Positions 17,308-25,427 of a stretch of DNA of 64,000 nt are shown here, piece after piece (the first letter of the stretch is position 1; each line of letters starts with the position of its first letter). The notes beneath the pieces were generated by a model. It was not told the DNA's origin. It made no database searches and saw nothing but the letters and a program-made list of their open reading frames with translations. The stretch spans positions 4,582,001 through 4,646,000 of the forward strand of contig CP020563.1 of assembly GCA_002082585.1 (NCBI GenBank). The letters run 5' to 3'. A program made the position numbers and the translations under genes. The stretch is from Kitasatospora albolonga (GTDB lineage: Bacteria > Actinomycetota > Actinomycetes > Streptomycetales > Streptomycetaceae).

Positions 17308-18105
17308 CTAGGAAGCCGCCCCGCCGTTGCTCTTCAGCAACTGCCCGTTGACCCACTGGCCTTGCGGAGAGCAGAGGAAATCCACCAGATGCGCCGTGTC
17401 CTTCGGGGTGCCCGTGCGGCCGAGCGGGGTGCTCCGGGCGAGCTCCTCCCGCAGCCCGTCTTCCATCCAACCGGTGTCCACCGGGCCGGGGTTGACGACG
17501 TTGGCCGTCACCCCGAGGTGGGCCAGTTCATGCGCGGCGGCCTGCGTGATGCGGTCCAGGGCGCCCTTGCTCGCGCCGTACGGCAGGTTGCCCACGGTGT
17601 GGTCGCTCGTGAGGGCGACGATGCGGCCCGCGACCGCGTCCGGTTCGCCGCGGAATCGGAGCCCGTACTCGCGAATCAGCAGCCAACTGGCCCGCGTGTT
17701 CACGGCGAAGTGCCGGTCGAACGCCTCCACGGTGGTGTCCAGCAGCCCCGAGTCCACCGACTCCGCGTGCGAGAGGACGAGCGCGGTGACCGGGCCGAGG
17801 CGCTGCTCCGCCGCGTCGAAGATCCGGGTCGCGGCGTCGGGGTCGCAGAGGTCCGCCTCGATCGCCGCCGTACGGGCTCCGGAGTCCTCCAGCTCCCGAG
17901 CGATGGCCGTGGCGGCCCCGTCCTCGGCGCCCCACGTCATGCGCCGGTCGTACGGGGTCCAGTAGGTGAAGGCGATGTCCCAGCCGGAGGCGGCGAGCTG
18001 CCGGGCGATGCCCGCGCCGATGCCGATGCTGCGTCCGACACCGGTGATGAGCGCGATGGGGCGGGTCTGGTCCAGATGTGCCGAAGGCTGTTCGTTGATC
18101 GTCAC
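17308..18105 (-). CDS. SDR-family oxidoreductase
   Basis: 265 residues with a Rossmann fold: cofactor motif TGVGRSIGIG near residue 22 and catalytic YGASKG (Tyr and Lys) near 175. The final NGQLLKSNGGA is typical of 3-ketoacyl-ACP-reductase-like members. The substrate is not predictable. The start is GTG at 18105 with a weak ribosome site. It is divergent from a second SDR gene; the gap holds a 12-bp palindrome (ACCCGTACGGGT, 18122-18133). Confidence 0.88.
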   Translation of the reverse strand: MTINEQPSAHLDQTRPIALITGVGRSIGIGAGIARQLAASGWDIAFTYWTPYDRRMTWGAEDGAATAIARELEDSGARTAAIEADLCDPDAATRIFDAAEQRLGPVTALVLSHAESVDSGLLDTTVEAFDRHFAVNTRASWLLIREYGLRFRGEPDAVAGRIVALTSDHTVGNLPYGASKGALDRITQAAAHELAHLGVTANVVNPGPVDTGWMEDGLREELARSTPLGRTGTPKDTAHLVDFLCSPQGQWVNGQLLKSNGGAAS

Positions 18106-18313
18106 GTGTCGATCATTTGTGACCCGTACGGGTACGTCAACGGCTTTCCCGGCCGCCTCCCCGGCCCCACCGCACCCCCTCTGAGCTGCACCGACCCATC
18201 TTCCTGGTGGGCCGACGCGATCTTTGTGTTTCCCCGGGGCCGGGGCGCGCTCCTAGCGTGGAAGACGGAAACTGCACCGGAAGTGAACGAAAGCGTCCGC
18301 ATGCAGTCGAACG

Positions 18314-18333
18314 CCGCATATCGAGATATGCGG
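18314..18333. promoter_or_regulatory. perfect 20-bp operator-like palindrome
   Basis: Nine-base arms CCGCATATC and GATATGCGG around GA, ending 22 nt before the SDR start at 18356. The site is AT-rich in its core within a GC-rich genome and is placed to act on this promoter; the downstream LysR protein is one candidate binder. Confidence 0.6.
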
Positions 18334-18355
18334 CCGGAGCAGAGAGGTATCGACC

Positions 18356-19114
18356 ATGAGCGAGCAGCAGCCCCTGAACGGCAAGACCGCGGTCGTCGCC
18401 GGAGGCGCCAAGAACCTCGGCGGCCTCATCAGCCGGAGCCTGGCCGAGGCCGGGGCCAACGTCGTCGTGCACTACCACGGGGAGAACACCGCCGCCGATG
18501 CCGAGAAGACGGCGGAGGCGGTACGGGGCACGGGCGCCCAGGCCCTCGTCGTACGGGAGGACCTGACCCGGGTCGAAGGCGTACGCAGCCTCTTCGACCA
18601 GGCGCTCGACGCCTTCGGCGGGGTGGACGTGGCCGTGAACACCACCGGCATGGTGCTCCGTAAACCGATCGGGGAGACCACCGAGGAGGAGTACGACCGC
18701 ATGTTCGCGATCAACTCCAAGGCGGCGTACTTCTTCCTCCAGGAGGCGGGCGCCCGCCTCAACGACGGCGGGCGGATCGTCAGCCTCGTGACCTCCCTGC
18801 TCGCCGCCTTCACCGACGGGTACGCCACCTACGCGGGCGCCAAGGCCCCGCTGGAGCACTTCACCCGGGCGGCGGCCAAGGAGTTCGCCCCGCGCGGGAT
18901 CGCCGTGAACAATGTGGCCCCGGGGCCGATGGACACGCCGTTCTTCTACCCGCAGGAGACGCCGGAGCGGGTCGAGTTCCACAAGTCGCAGGCCATGGGC
19001 GGCAGGCTGACGGAGATCGAGGACATCGCGCCGCTGGTGAAGTTCCTGGTCACCGAGGGCGGCTGGATCACCGGTCAGACGATCTTCGCCAACGGCGGCT
19101 ACACGGTCCGCTGA
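18356..19114 (+). CDS. SDR-family oxidoreductase
   Basis: 252 residues, a second short-chain dehydrogenase: GGAKNLGG cofactor loop near residue 16 (an altered TGxxxGxG), and YAGAK catalytic Tyr/Lys near 160, followed by VNNVAPGPMDTPFFYP. The changed glycine motif still fits NADPH binding. AGAGAGG precedes the ATG. Immediately upstream is a perfect 20-bp palindrome, and downstream on the same strand lies a LysR regulator, suggesting inducible expression. Confidence 0.9.
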   Translation: MSEQQPLNGKTAVVAGGAKNLGGLISRSLAEAGANVVVHYHGENTAADAEKTAEAVRGTGAQALVVREDLTRVEGVRSLFDQALDAFGGVDVAVNTTGMVLRKPIGETTEEEYDRMFAINSKAAYFFLQEAGARLNDGGRIVSLVTSLLAAFTDGYATYAGAKAPLEHFTRAAAKEFAPRGIAVNNVAPGPMDTPFFYPQETPERVEFHKSQAMGGRLTEIEDIAPLVKFLVTEGGWITGQTIFANGGYTVR

Positions 19115-19121
19115 GCTCCTT

Positions 19122-19189
19122 CCCGTACGCCGGGAGAGCTGAGCCCCTCCCGGCGCACGGGAGAGCTGACCCCCTTTCCGGCGTACGGG
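19122..19189 (+). promoter_or_regulatory. alternative hairpins between SDR and LysR genes
   Basis: The arm CCCGTACGCCGGGAG (19122-19136) can pair with 19147-19161 (one mismatch) or with 19178-19189 (12 bp perfect). The first pairing resembles a terminator and the second sequesters a different segment just before the LysR start, so this may act as an attenuator. Confidence 0.45.
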
Positions 19190-19205
19190 AGAACGGAAGG
19201 CCCGC

Positions 19206-20102
19206 GTGACCCTGGACCTGCACAAGCTGGAACACCTCGTCGCCGTGGCGGAGGAGGGCGGGTTCACCCGGGCGGCCGAACGGCTGCACCTCAGCCAGCA
19301 GGCGCTGAGCACCTCCATCCGCACCCTTGAGCGGTACGTCGGCGTCCAGCTCCTGGACCGCGGCCACCAGCACGTCACCCCCACCCCCGCCGGGCAGGCC
19401 CTGATCGACGACGCCCGCGCGCTCCAGGCCCAGGCGCACGCCGCCCTGGAGCGCGCCCGGCGCATCGGCCGGGGTCAGGCCGGGCACCTGCGCATCGGCC
19501 ACACCCCGGCGGTCACCGCGGAGGAGGTGGTGGAGCTGCTGACCCGGGCCCGTACGGAGGAGCGGGGCATACAGGCCCACGTACGCCAGCTCTTCCCCGA
19601 CGAGCTGCGCGACCAACTCCTCACCGGGGCCTGCGATGTGGGCCTCAGCCGGTCCATGCCCGCCGACACCGGCCTCACCCGCGCCCGGATCGCCGAACAC
19701 CGCCTCCGGGTCGCCGTCCCCGCGGGCCACCCGCTCGCCACCCGGCCCGCGGTGGCCCTGGCCGACCTGAGCGGGGAGCCGCTGACGGTGTGGGGCGAGC
19801 CGGGCTCGTCCGCGTACACGGACCTCCTGATCGGCCTGTGCCGCCAGGCGGGCGTGGAACCCGACACCCGGCGCAACCCGGTGCAGGGCACCCCGCCCCT
19901 CACCGCCGTCAGCGCGACCGGCCGCATCGCCTTCGTCACGGCACCCCCGGGCCCGGCGGCGGGCGGCACGGCCCACGTCATCGACCTGGACCCGCCGGTC
20001 CATGTGCCCGTCCACGCGCTGTGGCCCGCGCACACGACGTGCCGGGACCGGGACGTGTTCCTCAGCCGGGCGGGGGAGGGCCAGGGCTCCTTGCCGGGGT
20101 GA
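19206..20102 (+). CDS. LysR-family transcriptional regulator
   Basis: 298 residues. N-terminal winged HTH (LDLHKLEHLVAVAEEGGFTRAAERLHLSQQALSTSIRTLERYVGVQLLDR) is a textbook LysR start; residues 90-290 form the ligand-sensing domain. It begins with GTG at 19206 after AACGGAAGG. Located 91 bp after the SDR gene on the same strand, it probably controls that gene or itself, perhaps through the palindrome at 18314. Confidence 0.92.
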   Translation: MTLDLHKLEHLVAVAEEGGFTRAAERLHLSQQALSTSIRTLERYVGVQLLDRGHQHVTPTPAGQALIDDARALQAQAHAALERARRIGRGQAGHLRIGHTPAVTAEEVVELLTRARTEERGIQAHVRQLFPDELRDQLLTGACDVGLSRSMPADTGLTRARIAEHRLRVAVPAGHPLATRPAVALADLSGEPLTVWGEPGSSAYTDLLIGLCRQAGVEPDTRRNPVQGTPPLTAVSATGRIAFVTAPPGPAAGGTAHVIDLDPPVHVPVHALWPAHTTCRDRDVFLSRAGEGQGSLPG

Positions 20103-20416
20103 GGAGGGGCGGCGCTGACCCGGACTCGTACAACTCCTGGCCGACTCGTACAGGTGCCGTACAGGTGCCGTACGAGGTCGGCAGATGCCGTACGGGGGGC
20201 GCCACCCACCCCCCGTATGAACGCCGCATGTCTCCCGGCCGCCCCGTACAACCCTCCCGCCCCACCAGCGGTCTCACCTGCACCGGACGATGCGTACGCC
20301 GGGTCGCGAGCCCCGGCGGGAGCCGGGTCCGGCGCCCCTGCGCGGTCGGCCCGGAACACCGAACCCGGGCGGCCCGATCGGCGTCGTCCCGCGTGCTGTA
20401 GGAGAAGAAGACACGC
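20103..20416. other. 314-bp intergenic region with CGTACAG-type repeats
   Basis: Holds an 11-bp tandem repeat (CGTACAGGTGC twice, about 20150-20171) and further CGTAC-containing copies to about 20200, then the leader of the FG-GAP gene. No open frame with coding character was seen. Confidence 0.5.
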
Positions 20417-21862
20417 ATGCAGCAGCACCTCCGTACCACCGTTGTGACCATCGCCTCGGCCGCCCTCGTCGGCGGTCTGCTCCTCGTCGGCGGGGGCAGC
20501 GCCGCCGCCGCGCCGTCCGGGATATCCGGCGACTTCAACGGCGACGGCTACCGTGACCTCGCCATCGGCGCGCCCCTCGGCAAGGCGGGCAAGAAGGCGA
20601 ACGCCGGATACGTGGCCGTTGTCTACGGCACGAAAAAGGGCCTCGACCGGTCCAAGCGCACCATCATCAGCCAGGCGAAGACCACCATCCCGGGCACCCC
20701 GGAGGGCGGCGACTACTTCGGCGACCGTCTCACCACCGGTGACCTGGACGGCGACGGCTACACCGACCTCGTCATCGGCGTGCACTCCGAGCGGATCGGC
20801 AAGAGCAGCTCCTACGGCACCATCACCGTCGTCTGGGGCGGGCCGAAGGGCCTGTCGAAGGGCGTGGACATCTCCTCGCCGCTGCCCAAGTACCGCAGCG
20901 AGCTGGGCTGGTCCCTCGCCACCGGCGACTTCGACGGTGACGGCCGCACCGACCTGGCCGCCGTGAACATCGCCGCCCCCGAGCTGAACATCTTCAAGGG
21001 GCCGATCTCCCGCAAGGGCAAGGCGGCGGGCCTCGTCGGCATCGACACCCAGGACCAGACGGGGATCAACGCCGACCGGATCATCGCCGGGAACGTCAAC
21101 GGCGACCGCGCCACCGACCTCCTGGTCATGGGCCAGCAGGCGAAGGGGAACGGGTACATCACCCGTAGCGTCCTCTACAAGGGCGGAACGGCGGGCCTCA
21201 AGCCGGCCGGGAAGGTCGCCGGGGGGTACGAGGCGGTGATCGCCGACGTCAACAAGGACGGTTACGGCGACATCGTCACCGGCAACTTCATGGAGAAGTC
21301 CGCCGAGGAGCCCAACGGCGGCCCCGGAGGCGCGGTCACCGTGACCTACGGCAGCGCCGCCGGTCTCTCCACCCGTACCCCGGTCCGTATCACCCAGTCG
21401 ACCGCCAAGGTCCCCGGCACCGCCAAGAAGGGCGACCGCTTCGGCTGGAGCCTGTCGGCCGGGGACACCAACGGCGACGGCTACGCGGACATCGCGGTCG
21501 GCGTCCCGGGCAAGGACGTCGCGGGGAAGACCGACGCGGGCGCGGTGGTCGTGCTGCGCGGCTCCGCCAAGGGGCTGACGGGCACCGGTTCGAAGGGCTT
21601 CACCCAGAACACGGCCAAGGTGCCCGACACCTCCGAGGAGCGCGACCAGTTCGGCGCCTCCGTCCTGCTGACCGACAGCAACAAGGACCGCCGCGCCGAG
21701 CTGGTCGTCGGAGCCTTCGCCGAGAACAACGGCGCGGGTGCGGTCTGGCTCTTCAAGACCACCAAGAGCGGCATCACCGCCACCGGCTCGACCGCCTTCG
21801 GGGCGACGGGGGTGGGCGGGCCCAAGGGGCTGTCGTACTTCGGTGATGTTCTCGCCGGATAG
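20417..21862 (+). CDS. secreted FG-GAP (integrin alpha-like) beta-propeller protein
   Basis: 481 residues with a Sec signal peptide (about 1-32, ending AAAA). The mature part is a run of FG-GAP repeats carrying DxDGDGxxDL calcium-binding loops: DFNGDGYRDLAIGAP, DLDGDGYTDLVIG, DFDGDGRTDLA, a degenerate NVNGDRATDL, DVNKDGYGDIV, DTNGDGYADIAVG and DSNKDRRAELVVG. Seven repeats suggest a complete seven-bladed propeller. Such proteins are exported and bind calcium; ligands in Streptomyces are unknown. GGAGAAG precedes the ATG. It is followed by a strong terminator. Confidence 0.93.
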   Translation: MQQHLRTTVVTIASAALVGGLLLVGGGSAAAAPSGISGDFNGDGYRDLAIGAPLGKAGKKANAGYVAVVYGTKKGLDRSKRTIISQAKTTIPGTPEGGDYFGDRLTTGDLDGDGYTDLVIGVHSERIGKSSSYGTITVVWGGPKGLSKGVDISSPLPKYRSELGWSLATGDFDGDGRTDLAAVNIAAPELNIFKGPISRKGKAAGLVGIDTQDQTGINADRIIAGNVNGDRATDLLVMGQQAKGNGYITRSVLYKGGTAGLKPAGKVAGGYEAVIADVNKDGYGDIVTGNFMEKSAEEPNGGPGGAVTVTYGSAAGLSTRTPVRITQSTAKVPGTAKKGDRFGWSLSAGDTNGDGYADIAVGVPGKDVAGKTDAGAVVVLRGSAKGLTGTGSKGFTQNTAKVPDTSEERDQFGASVLLTDSNKDRRAELVVGAFAENNGAGAVWLFKTTKSGITATGSTAFGATGVGGPKGLSYFGDVLAG

Positions 21863-21874
21863 CGCGTGCGGGTC

Positions 21875-21924
21875 GCGTGTGGGTGAAGGGCCCGGCCCCG
21901 GGGTTCGGCCCTTCACCCACACGC
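21875..21924 (+). terminator. terminator after FG-GAP gene
   Basis: 18-bp perfect stem (21875-21892 with 21907-21924) with a 14-nt loop, 12 nt after the stop. Confidence 0.8.
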
Positions 21925-22027
21925 GGGGGACCGCTCGACATGCGGCGGCGGGCAGGCCGACAGAGACTCGGTACGGATGGATCACCGGGGACACCCGTTC
22001 CCGGCCGGGCCGAGGAGGAGCAGCAGC

Positions 22028-22354
22028 ATGACCACATCGATCAGTGACCCGGTGGTGGAGAAGTTCGTCGCCGCCGTCAACGCGGGCGACAAGAACGCCT
22101 TCACCGCCGTCCTCACCGAGGACGCCACGATGTCCGACGACGGCAGCGAGCGGGACCTGGCCGCCTGGACGGAGAAGGAGATCTTCTCCCCGCAGGCGAA
22201 CGGCCGCATGAAGGTCGTGGACGCCTCGGACGGCGGCCGCACCCTCGTCGTCGACTACACGAACGACGCCTGGGGCACGATGCGGACGCGCTGGGTCTTC
22301 ACGGTCACCGGCGACCGCATCAGCCGCTTCGAGACGGGGCAGGCACCGGCCTGA
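22028..22354 (+). CDS. SnoaL/NTF2-like small protein
   Basis: 108 residues matching the cone-shaped NTF2 fold: N-terminal helix with VVEKFVAAVNAGDKNAFTAVLTEDATMSDDG, then a curved sheet ending WGTMRTRWVFTVTGDRISRFETGQ. These proteins are usually dimers with a hydrophobic pocket and may act as isomerases or ligand carriers; no catalytic residues can be assigned. GAGGAGG lies 10 nt upstream of the ATG. It appears monocistronic. Confidence 0.85.
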   Translation: MTTSISDPVVEKFVAAVNAGDKNAFTAVLTEDATMSDDGSERDLAAWTEKEIFSPQANGRMKVVDASDGGRTLVVDYTNDAWGTMRTRWVFTVTGDRISRFETGQAPA

Positions 22355-22570
22355 GCGAGCGGAGAGCGGCCGTCACGCTGGCCACTGCGTGGCCCGTCAT
22401 GCAGGTCCCGTCACGTGTGTCCCCCGACAACGAATCTTGTGGGACAAGGGGCCCTAGCCTTCGCAGGCTGGTATGAAGCGGTCACGGGGGCCCCTATGTA
22501 TGTGGTCAAGGCCGCAGGCCAGTAGGTTCGGGTGGTCGAGGGCGGGGCCGAGCTGTAGGGGTGGGTGGGC

Positions 22571-22804
22571 ATGGGGGATAGTCGGATCACGATCGAGCTC
22601 ACGGCTGATGAGGCGCTGGTGCTGTCGCATTGGCTGGAGAAGCTCCAGATGACGGACCTCAGTCGTGTTGTCGACGATCCGGCGGTCTGGGCGCCGATCC
22701 ATCGGATCGCCGGGACGTTGGACAAGGTGCTGCCCGAGCTGTTCGCGCCCGATGACGACCGGCGGCTCGAGGCGGCTCGTCAGCGGTTGCGGCCGGAGGA
22801 CTGA
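22571..22804 (+). CDS. small conserved hypothetical protein (77 aa)
   Basis: Acidic, helical product: SRITIELTADEALVLSHWLEKLQMTDLSRVVDDPAVWAPIHRIAGTLDKVLPELF. I recall very similar proteins across Streptomyces, with no function attached. The ATG at 22571 is preceded by GGGGTGGGTGGG; a GTG two codons earlier is possible. The 216 bp before it hold no other gene. Confidence 0.75.
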   Translation: MGDSRITIELTADEALVLSHWLEKLQMTDLSRVVDDPAVWAPIHRIAGTLDKVLPELFAPDDDRRLEAARQRLRPED

Positions 22805-22874
22805 CGGATCGGTTTGGCCTCCTCAGCATCCCGTCCAACTCCACGCCGACCACAGCGTCCCCGCAGGGCCGACC

Positions 22875-22982
22875 TGCGGCTTCTGCCTGCCCCCCATGGA
22901 ATCCGCCTCAGCCGCCCGCCGTCGGCCGTGGTGCTCGCACGCCTGCCGACAGGCCGCCTACCGAGCACGCGAACTCGGCGAG
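22875..22982 (+). pseudogene. fragment of a Cys-rich CRQAAYRAR zinc-finger protein
   Basis: The + frame reads CGFCLPPME...RRRPWCSHACRQAAYRAREL, which fits the CxxC/CSxxCRQAAYR zinc-finger motif of small actinomycete proteins, often on mobile elements. There is no plausible stop for over 1.4 kb in this frame and it runs into the antisense gene at 23037, so I regard it as a remnant rather than a complete gene. Confidence 0.35.
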
Positions 22983-23036
22983 ATTCCCGGGCCGGCTCAC
23001 ACAAGGTTCCGGGCCGGGGCGGCCGGTCAGTCAGCG

Positions 23037-23627
23037 TCAGCTGGGGTCGCTGACGAACAGGGGATCGAGCGGGTCGCCCTCGTACCCAACAACAAGGCAC
23101 GCCTCGGCGACGGGCCCTCGGGAGAGCTCCACGAGCCGGGCCAGGGCTGCGGCCTCGGACGGCAGTCCGGCCGGATCGAGGCCGAGCGCCCGGGCCGCGC
23201 AGTCGCGTCGCCGGTCGAGGTCGGGCATGTCCTCCCGGTACTCGTCGGCGACCGCCTGGAGTTCTCCGGCTGTCCGTCCGGGAGCATCACGCCACCACGG
23301 TGCCACCAGACACAGCCGCACCAGCTCCGGCAGTCCGAGGGCGAGCGGTCCGGCCTCGCCGTCGAGGCTGACGTACACCACGGGGCGTTCCTCTCCGCCC
23401 TCGCCGACGAAGCAGAACGCGTCACCCGAGGCCGCCCGCGCAAACTGCTCCAGCCGGGCTCCGGAGGCAAGCCGGACCCCGTCTTCCAGCTCCTGGTCGG
23501 CGGGGTCCGTCGCGTCGAGATCCGCAACACCGGCGAAGAAGTCGATGACCTCGTGGTCAGCACCCAGGAGGGGCAACAACGCGCCGTGGTGGGCGGGTAC
23601 GTCGGCCGGTGCCCTCAATCCGTTCAC
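23037..23627 (-). CDS. hypothetical protein, possibly SMI1/KNR4-like
   Basis: 196 residues, acidic, no membrane spans. Segments such as DDGVRLASGARLEQFARAASGDAFCFVGEG.ERPVVYVSLDGEAGPLALGLPELVRLCLVAPWW have the alternating strand/helix look of SMI1/KNR4 (SUKH) proteins, which often act as immunity proteins. This is a resemblance only. The GTG at 23627 is chosen over an upstream ATG at 23822 because the intervening 65 residues are low-complexity (PCPCPCPGP) and because a TACGGT box sits 6 nt before the GTG, the leaderless pattern of this genome. Confidence 0.65.
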   Translation of the reverse strand: MNGLRAPADVPAHHGALLPLLGADHEVIDFFAGVADLDATDPADQELEDGVRLASGARLEQFARAASGDAFCFVGEGGEERPVVYVSLDGEAGPLALGLPELVRLCLVAPWWRDAPGRTAGELQAVADEYREDMPDLDRRRDCAARALGLDPAGLPSEAAALARLVELSRGPVAEACLVVGYEGDPLDPLFVSDPS

Positions 23628-23923
23628 CCGGCAACCGTAACTGGGGCCTCCGACAGCGGCGGCGCCAGACCGCCAGGGGCCTGGGCAGGGACAGGGACAA
23701 GGGGCGAGGCCCGCAGACGTAGGTGCGCTGAGACTGGTCAGGGTCCGATAGGACGGGACAGCACGAGCAAGATTCAATGTCACGAAACCGGTAGTCGCCA
23801 CGCTCCGACAGCAAACGGGCAAGATCCGATGACACAGGACAACGCGGGTCCCTTCACGCAGGTCCCCGTCACGTGGGCTGTCACGCGGAGGGCCGCGTCA
23901 CCTGCCCGCGTCACCCGCCCGCA

Positions 23924-24859
23924 TCATCCGCCCCGCAGCCACGGCCGCAGCTTCTCCGGGTTCCGGACCACCCAGATCCGGTTGACGCGGCCGTCGTCGG
24001 CGAGATCGAACGAGGCCACGGTCATGACGGTCCCGGCGCGCCGGGCCACCAGCCCCGGCGCCCCGTTGACCGACCGCTCCAGGAGTTCGAGCCCCGGGGC
24101 CCTGTCCGCGATGGCGACCATGTACTGCGCGATGCGCGCGCCGCCCTCGATCGGCCGCAGGGCCGTACCGACCAGGCCGCCGCCGTCGGCGGTCATCACG
24201 GCGGACGGGTCGAGGAGGTCGACGAGGGCGGCGATGTCCTTGGCTACCCAGGCTTCCTTGACCCGCCGTACGGAGGCGGCCTGTTCGACCACCGCCGCCG
24301 CTCCTCGCCCCGCCGAGGGCATCGGGGCCCGCCCGTCGCGCACGCGTCGCCGGGCGGAGGCCGCGAGCTGCTTGCAGGCCGCGGGGGTGCGGCCGAGGAT
24401 GTCGGCGATCTCGGCGAAGGGGTAGCGGAAGACGTCGTGCAGGACGAACGCCACCCGCTCGGCGGGCGTCATCGACTCCAGTACGACCAGGAAGGCCATG
24501 GTCACCGACTCGTCCAGGACCATCTGGTCGGCGGGGTCCGCAGCCCCTTCTCCCCGCCCGAACCCCCACTCGGCACGGTCGGGCAGCGGCTCGGGCAGCC
24601 ACGCCCCGACATAGCGCTCCCGCCGGGCCCGCGCCGAGCCGAGCACATCCAGGCAGATACGACCGGTCACCGTCGTCAGCCAGGCACCGGGGGAGAGGAC
24701 CTCGTCCTGCCGGCCGCGCGGCAGGGCGTACCAGCGGGCGTACGCCTCCTGCACGGCGTCCTCGGCCTCGGCCAGCGACCCGAGCAACCGGTAGGCCACA
24801 TTGATCAGTTGACGCCGCTCACCGGCCACCGTACCGACGCCCGCCCCATCTGCCCCCAT
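23924..24859 (-). CDS. ECF41-type RNA polymerase sigma factor with SnoaL-like C-terminal domain
   Basis: 311 residues. Sigma region 2 (INVAYRLLGSLAEAEDAVQEAYARW) and region 4 (TPAERVAFVLHDVFRYPFAEIADILGRTPAACKQLASARRRV-like) are separated by the YVGAWLPEPL linker near residue 86, diagnostic for ECF41. A SnoaL-like domain follows (about 195-311) and ends with NPEKLRPW, matching the NPDKL motif that modulates activity in this group. ECF41 factors have no classical anti-sigma; their own C-terminal domain regulates them. The ATG at 24859 follows GAGGGGGCG. The usual COE-type partner enzyme is missing; a divergent membrane protein gene lies next to it instead. Confidence 0.92.
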   Translation of the reverse strand: MGADGAGVGTVAGERRQLINVAYRLLGSLAEAEDAVQEAYARWYALPRGRQDEVLSPGAWLTTVTGRICLDVLGSARARRERYVGAWLPEPLPDRAEWGFGRGEGAADPADQMVLDESVTMAFLVVLESMTPAERVAFVLHDVFRYPFAEIADILGRTPAACKQLAASARRRVRDGRAPMPSAGRGAAAVVEQAASVRRVKEAWVAKDIAALVDLLDPSAVMTADGGGLVGTALRPIEGGARIAQYMVAIADRAPGLELLERSVNGAPGLVARRAGTVMTVASFDLADDGRVNRIWVVRNPEKLRPWLRGG

Positions 24860-24968
24860 GCCTGAACGCCCCCTCGCCTTACCTTTCGCGCGTCTGTGCC
24901 GTCGGACTGGTGAAGACCTTATCGATCGGCCAAGTGCCCAGGTTCGGGCAGGAAAAGAGGACCGTGAC

Positions 24969-25388
24969 ATGGCCACTCGGGCGACGGCAACGACGGCAAC
25001 AACAACGACAGCACGGCAGCAGCACCGCTTCCGCTTCTCGTTCCTCCAGGTCGCGGTCGCCCTTCAGACCTTGACCATCTTCGTCCAAGCGGTCTCCGCA
25101 GGGCTGCTGTTCACCACGACGTACGGGGAGATGCTGCACAGCGTCGGGGCGCGGGTGATGTACGGGGCGTCGATGCTGTACGTACTCGCGGCGTTGCTGG
25201 CCTGGAGGTTGGGCGGGGGTTCGCCCCGGCCGGTCTGGTACGCGACCGGCTTCCTGGTCCTCGCCTCGGTCCAGGTGGCGGTGGGCATCGCGCACCTTTC
25301 GTCGGTCCATCTCCCCCTGGGCGTGCTGATGTTCGGGCTGAGCGTGCTGGCACTGGTGATGACGCTGCCGTCGGTGAGGCGCGTCTGA
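24969..25388 (+). CDS. small four-helix membrane protein divergent to ECF41 sigma
   Basis: 139 residues: a Thr/Ala-rich cytosolic start, then four predicted helices (about 24-46, 58-77, 86-106, 110-130). One helix carries the GEMLHSVGARVMYG motif with a His, resembling small haem-protein or DoxX-like membrane families, but no confident family match. AGAGGA precedes the ATG at 24969. Its divergent placement across a 109-bp promoter region makes it the likely target of the sigma factor. Confidence 0.75.
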   Translation: MATRATATTATTTTARQQHRFRFSFLQVAVALQTLTIFVQAVSAGLLFTTTYGEMLHSVGARVMYGASMLYVLAALLAWRLGGGSPRPVWYATGFLVLASVQVAVGIAHLSSVHLPLGVLMFGLSVLALVMTLPSVRRV

Positions 25389-25427
25389 TGTCCGGTGGCG
25401 CGTCCGACGTCCGGCGGCGCACGGAGG

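Noticed and set aside
19475..21994. 839-residue open frame on the - strand
   Set aside because: Antisense to the LysR and FG-GAP genes, both of which have clear domains and signal or HTH motifs; the antisense product has none.
23871..23920. ECF41-type promoter (TGTCAC...CGTC) near the 3' end of the sigma gene
   Set aside because: Boxes are present, but the spacing (about 11 bp) is too short and the direction points into the antisense strand of the sigma gene.
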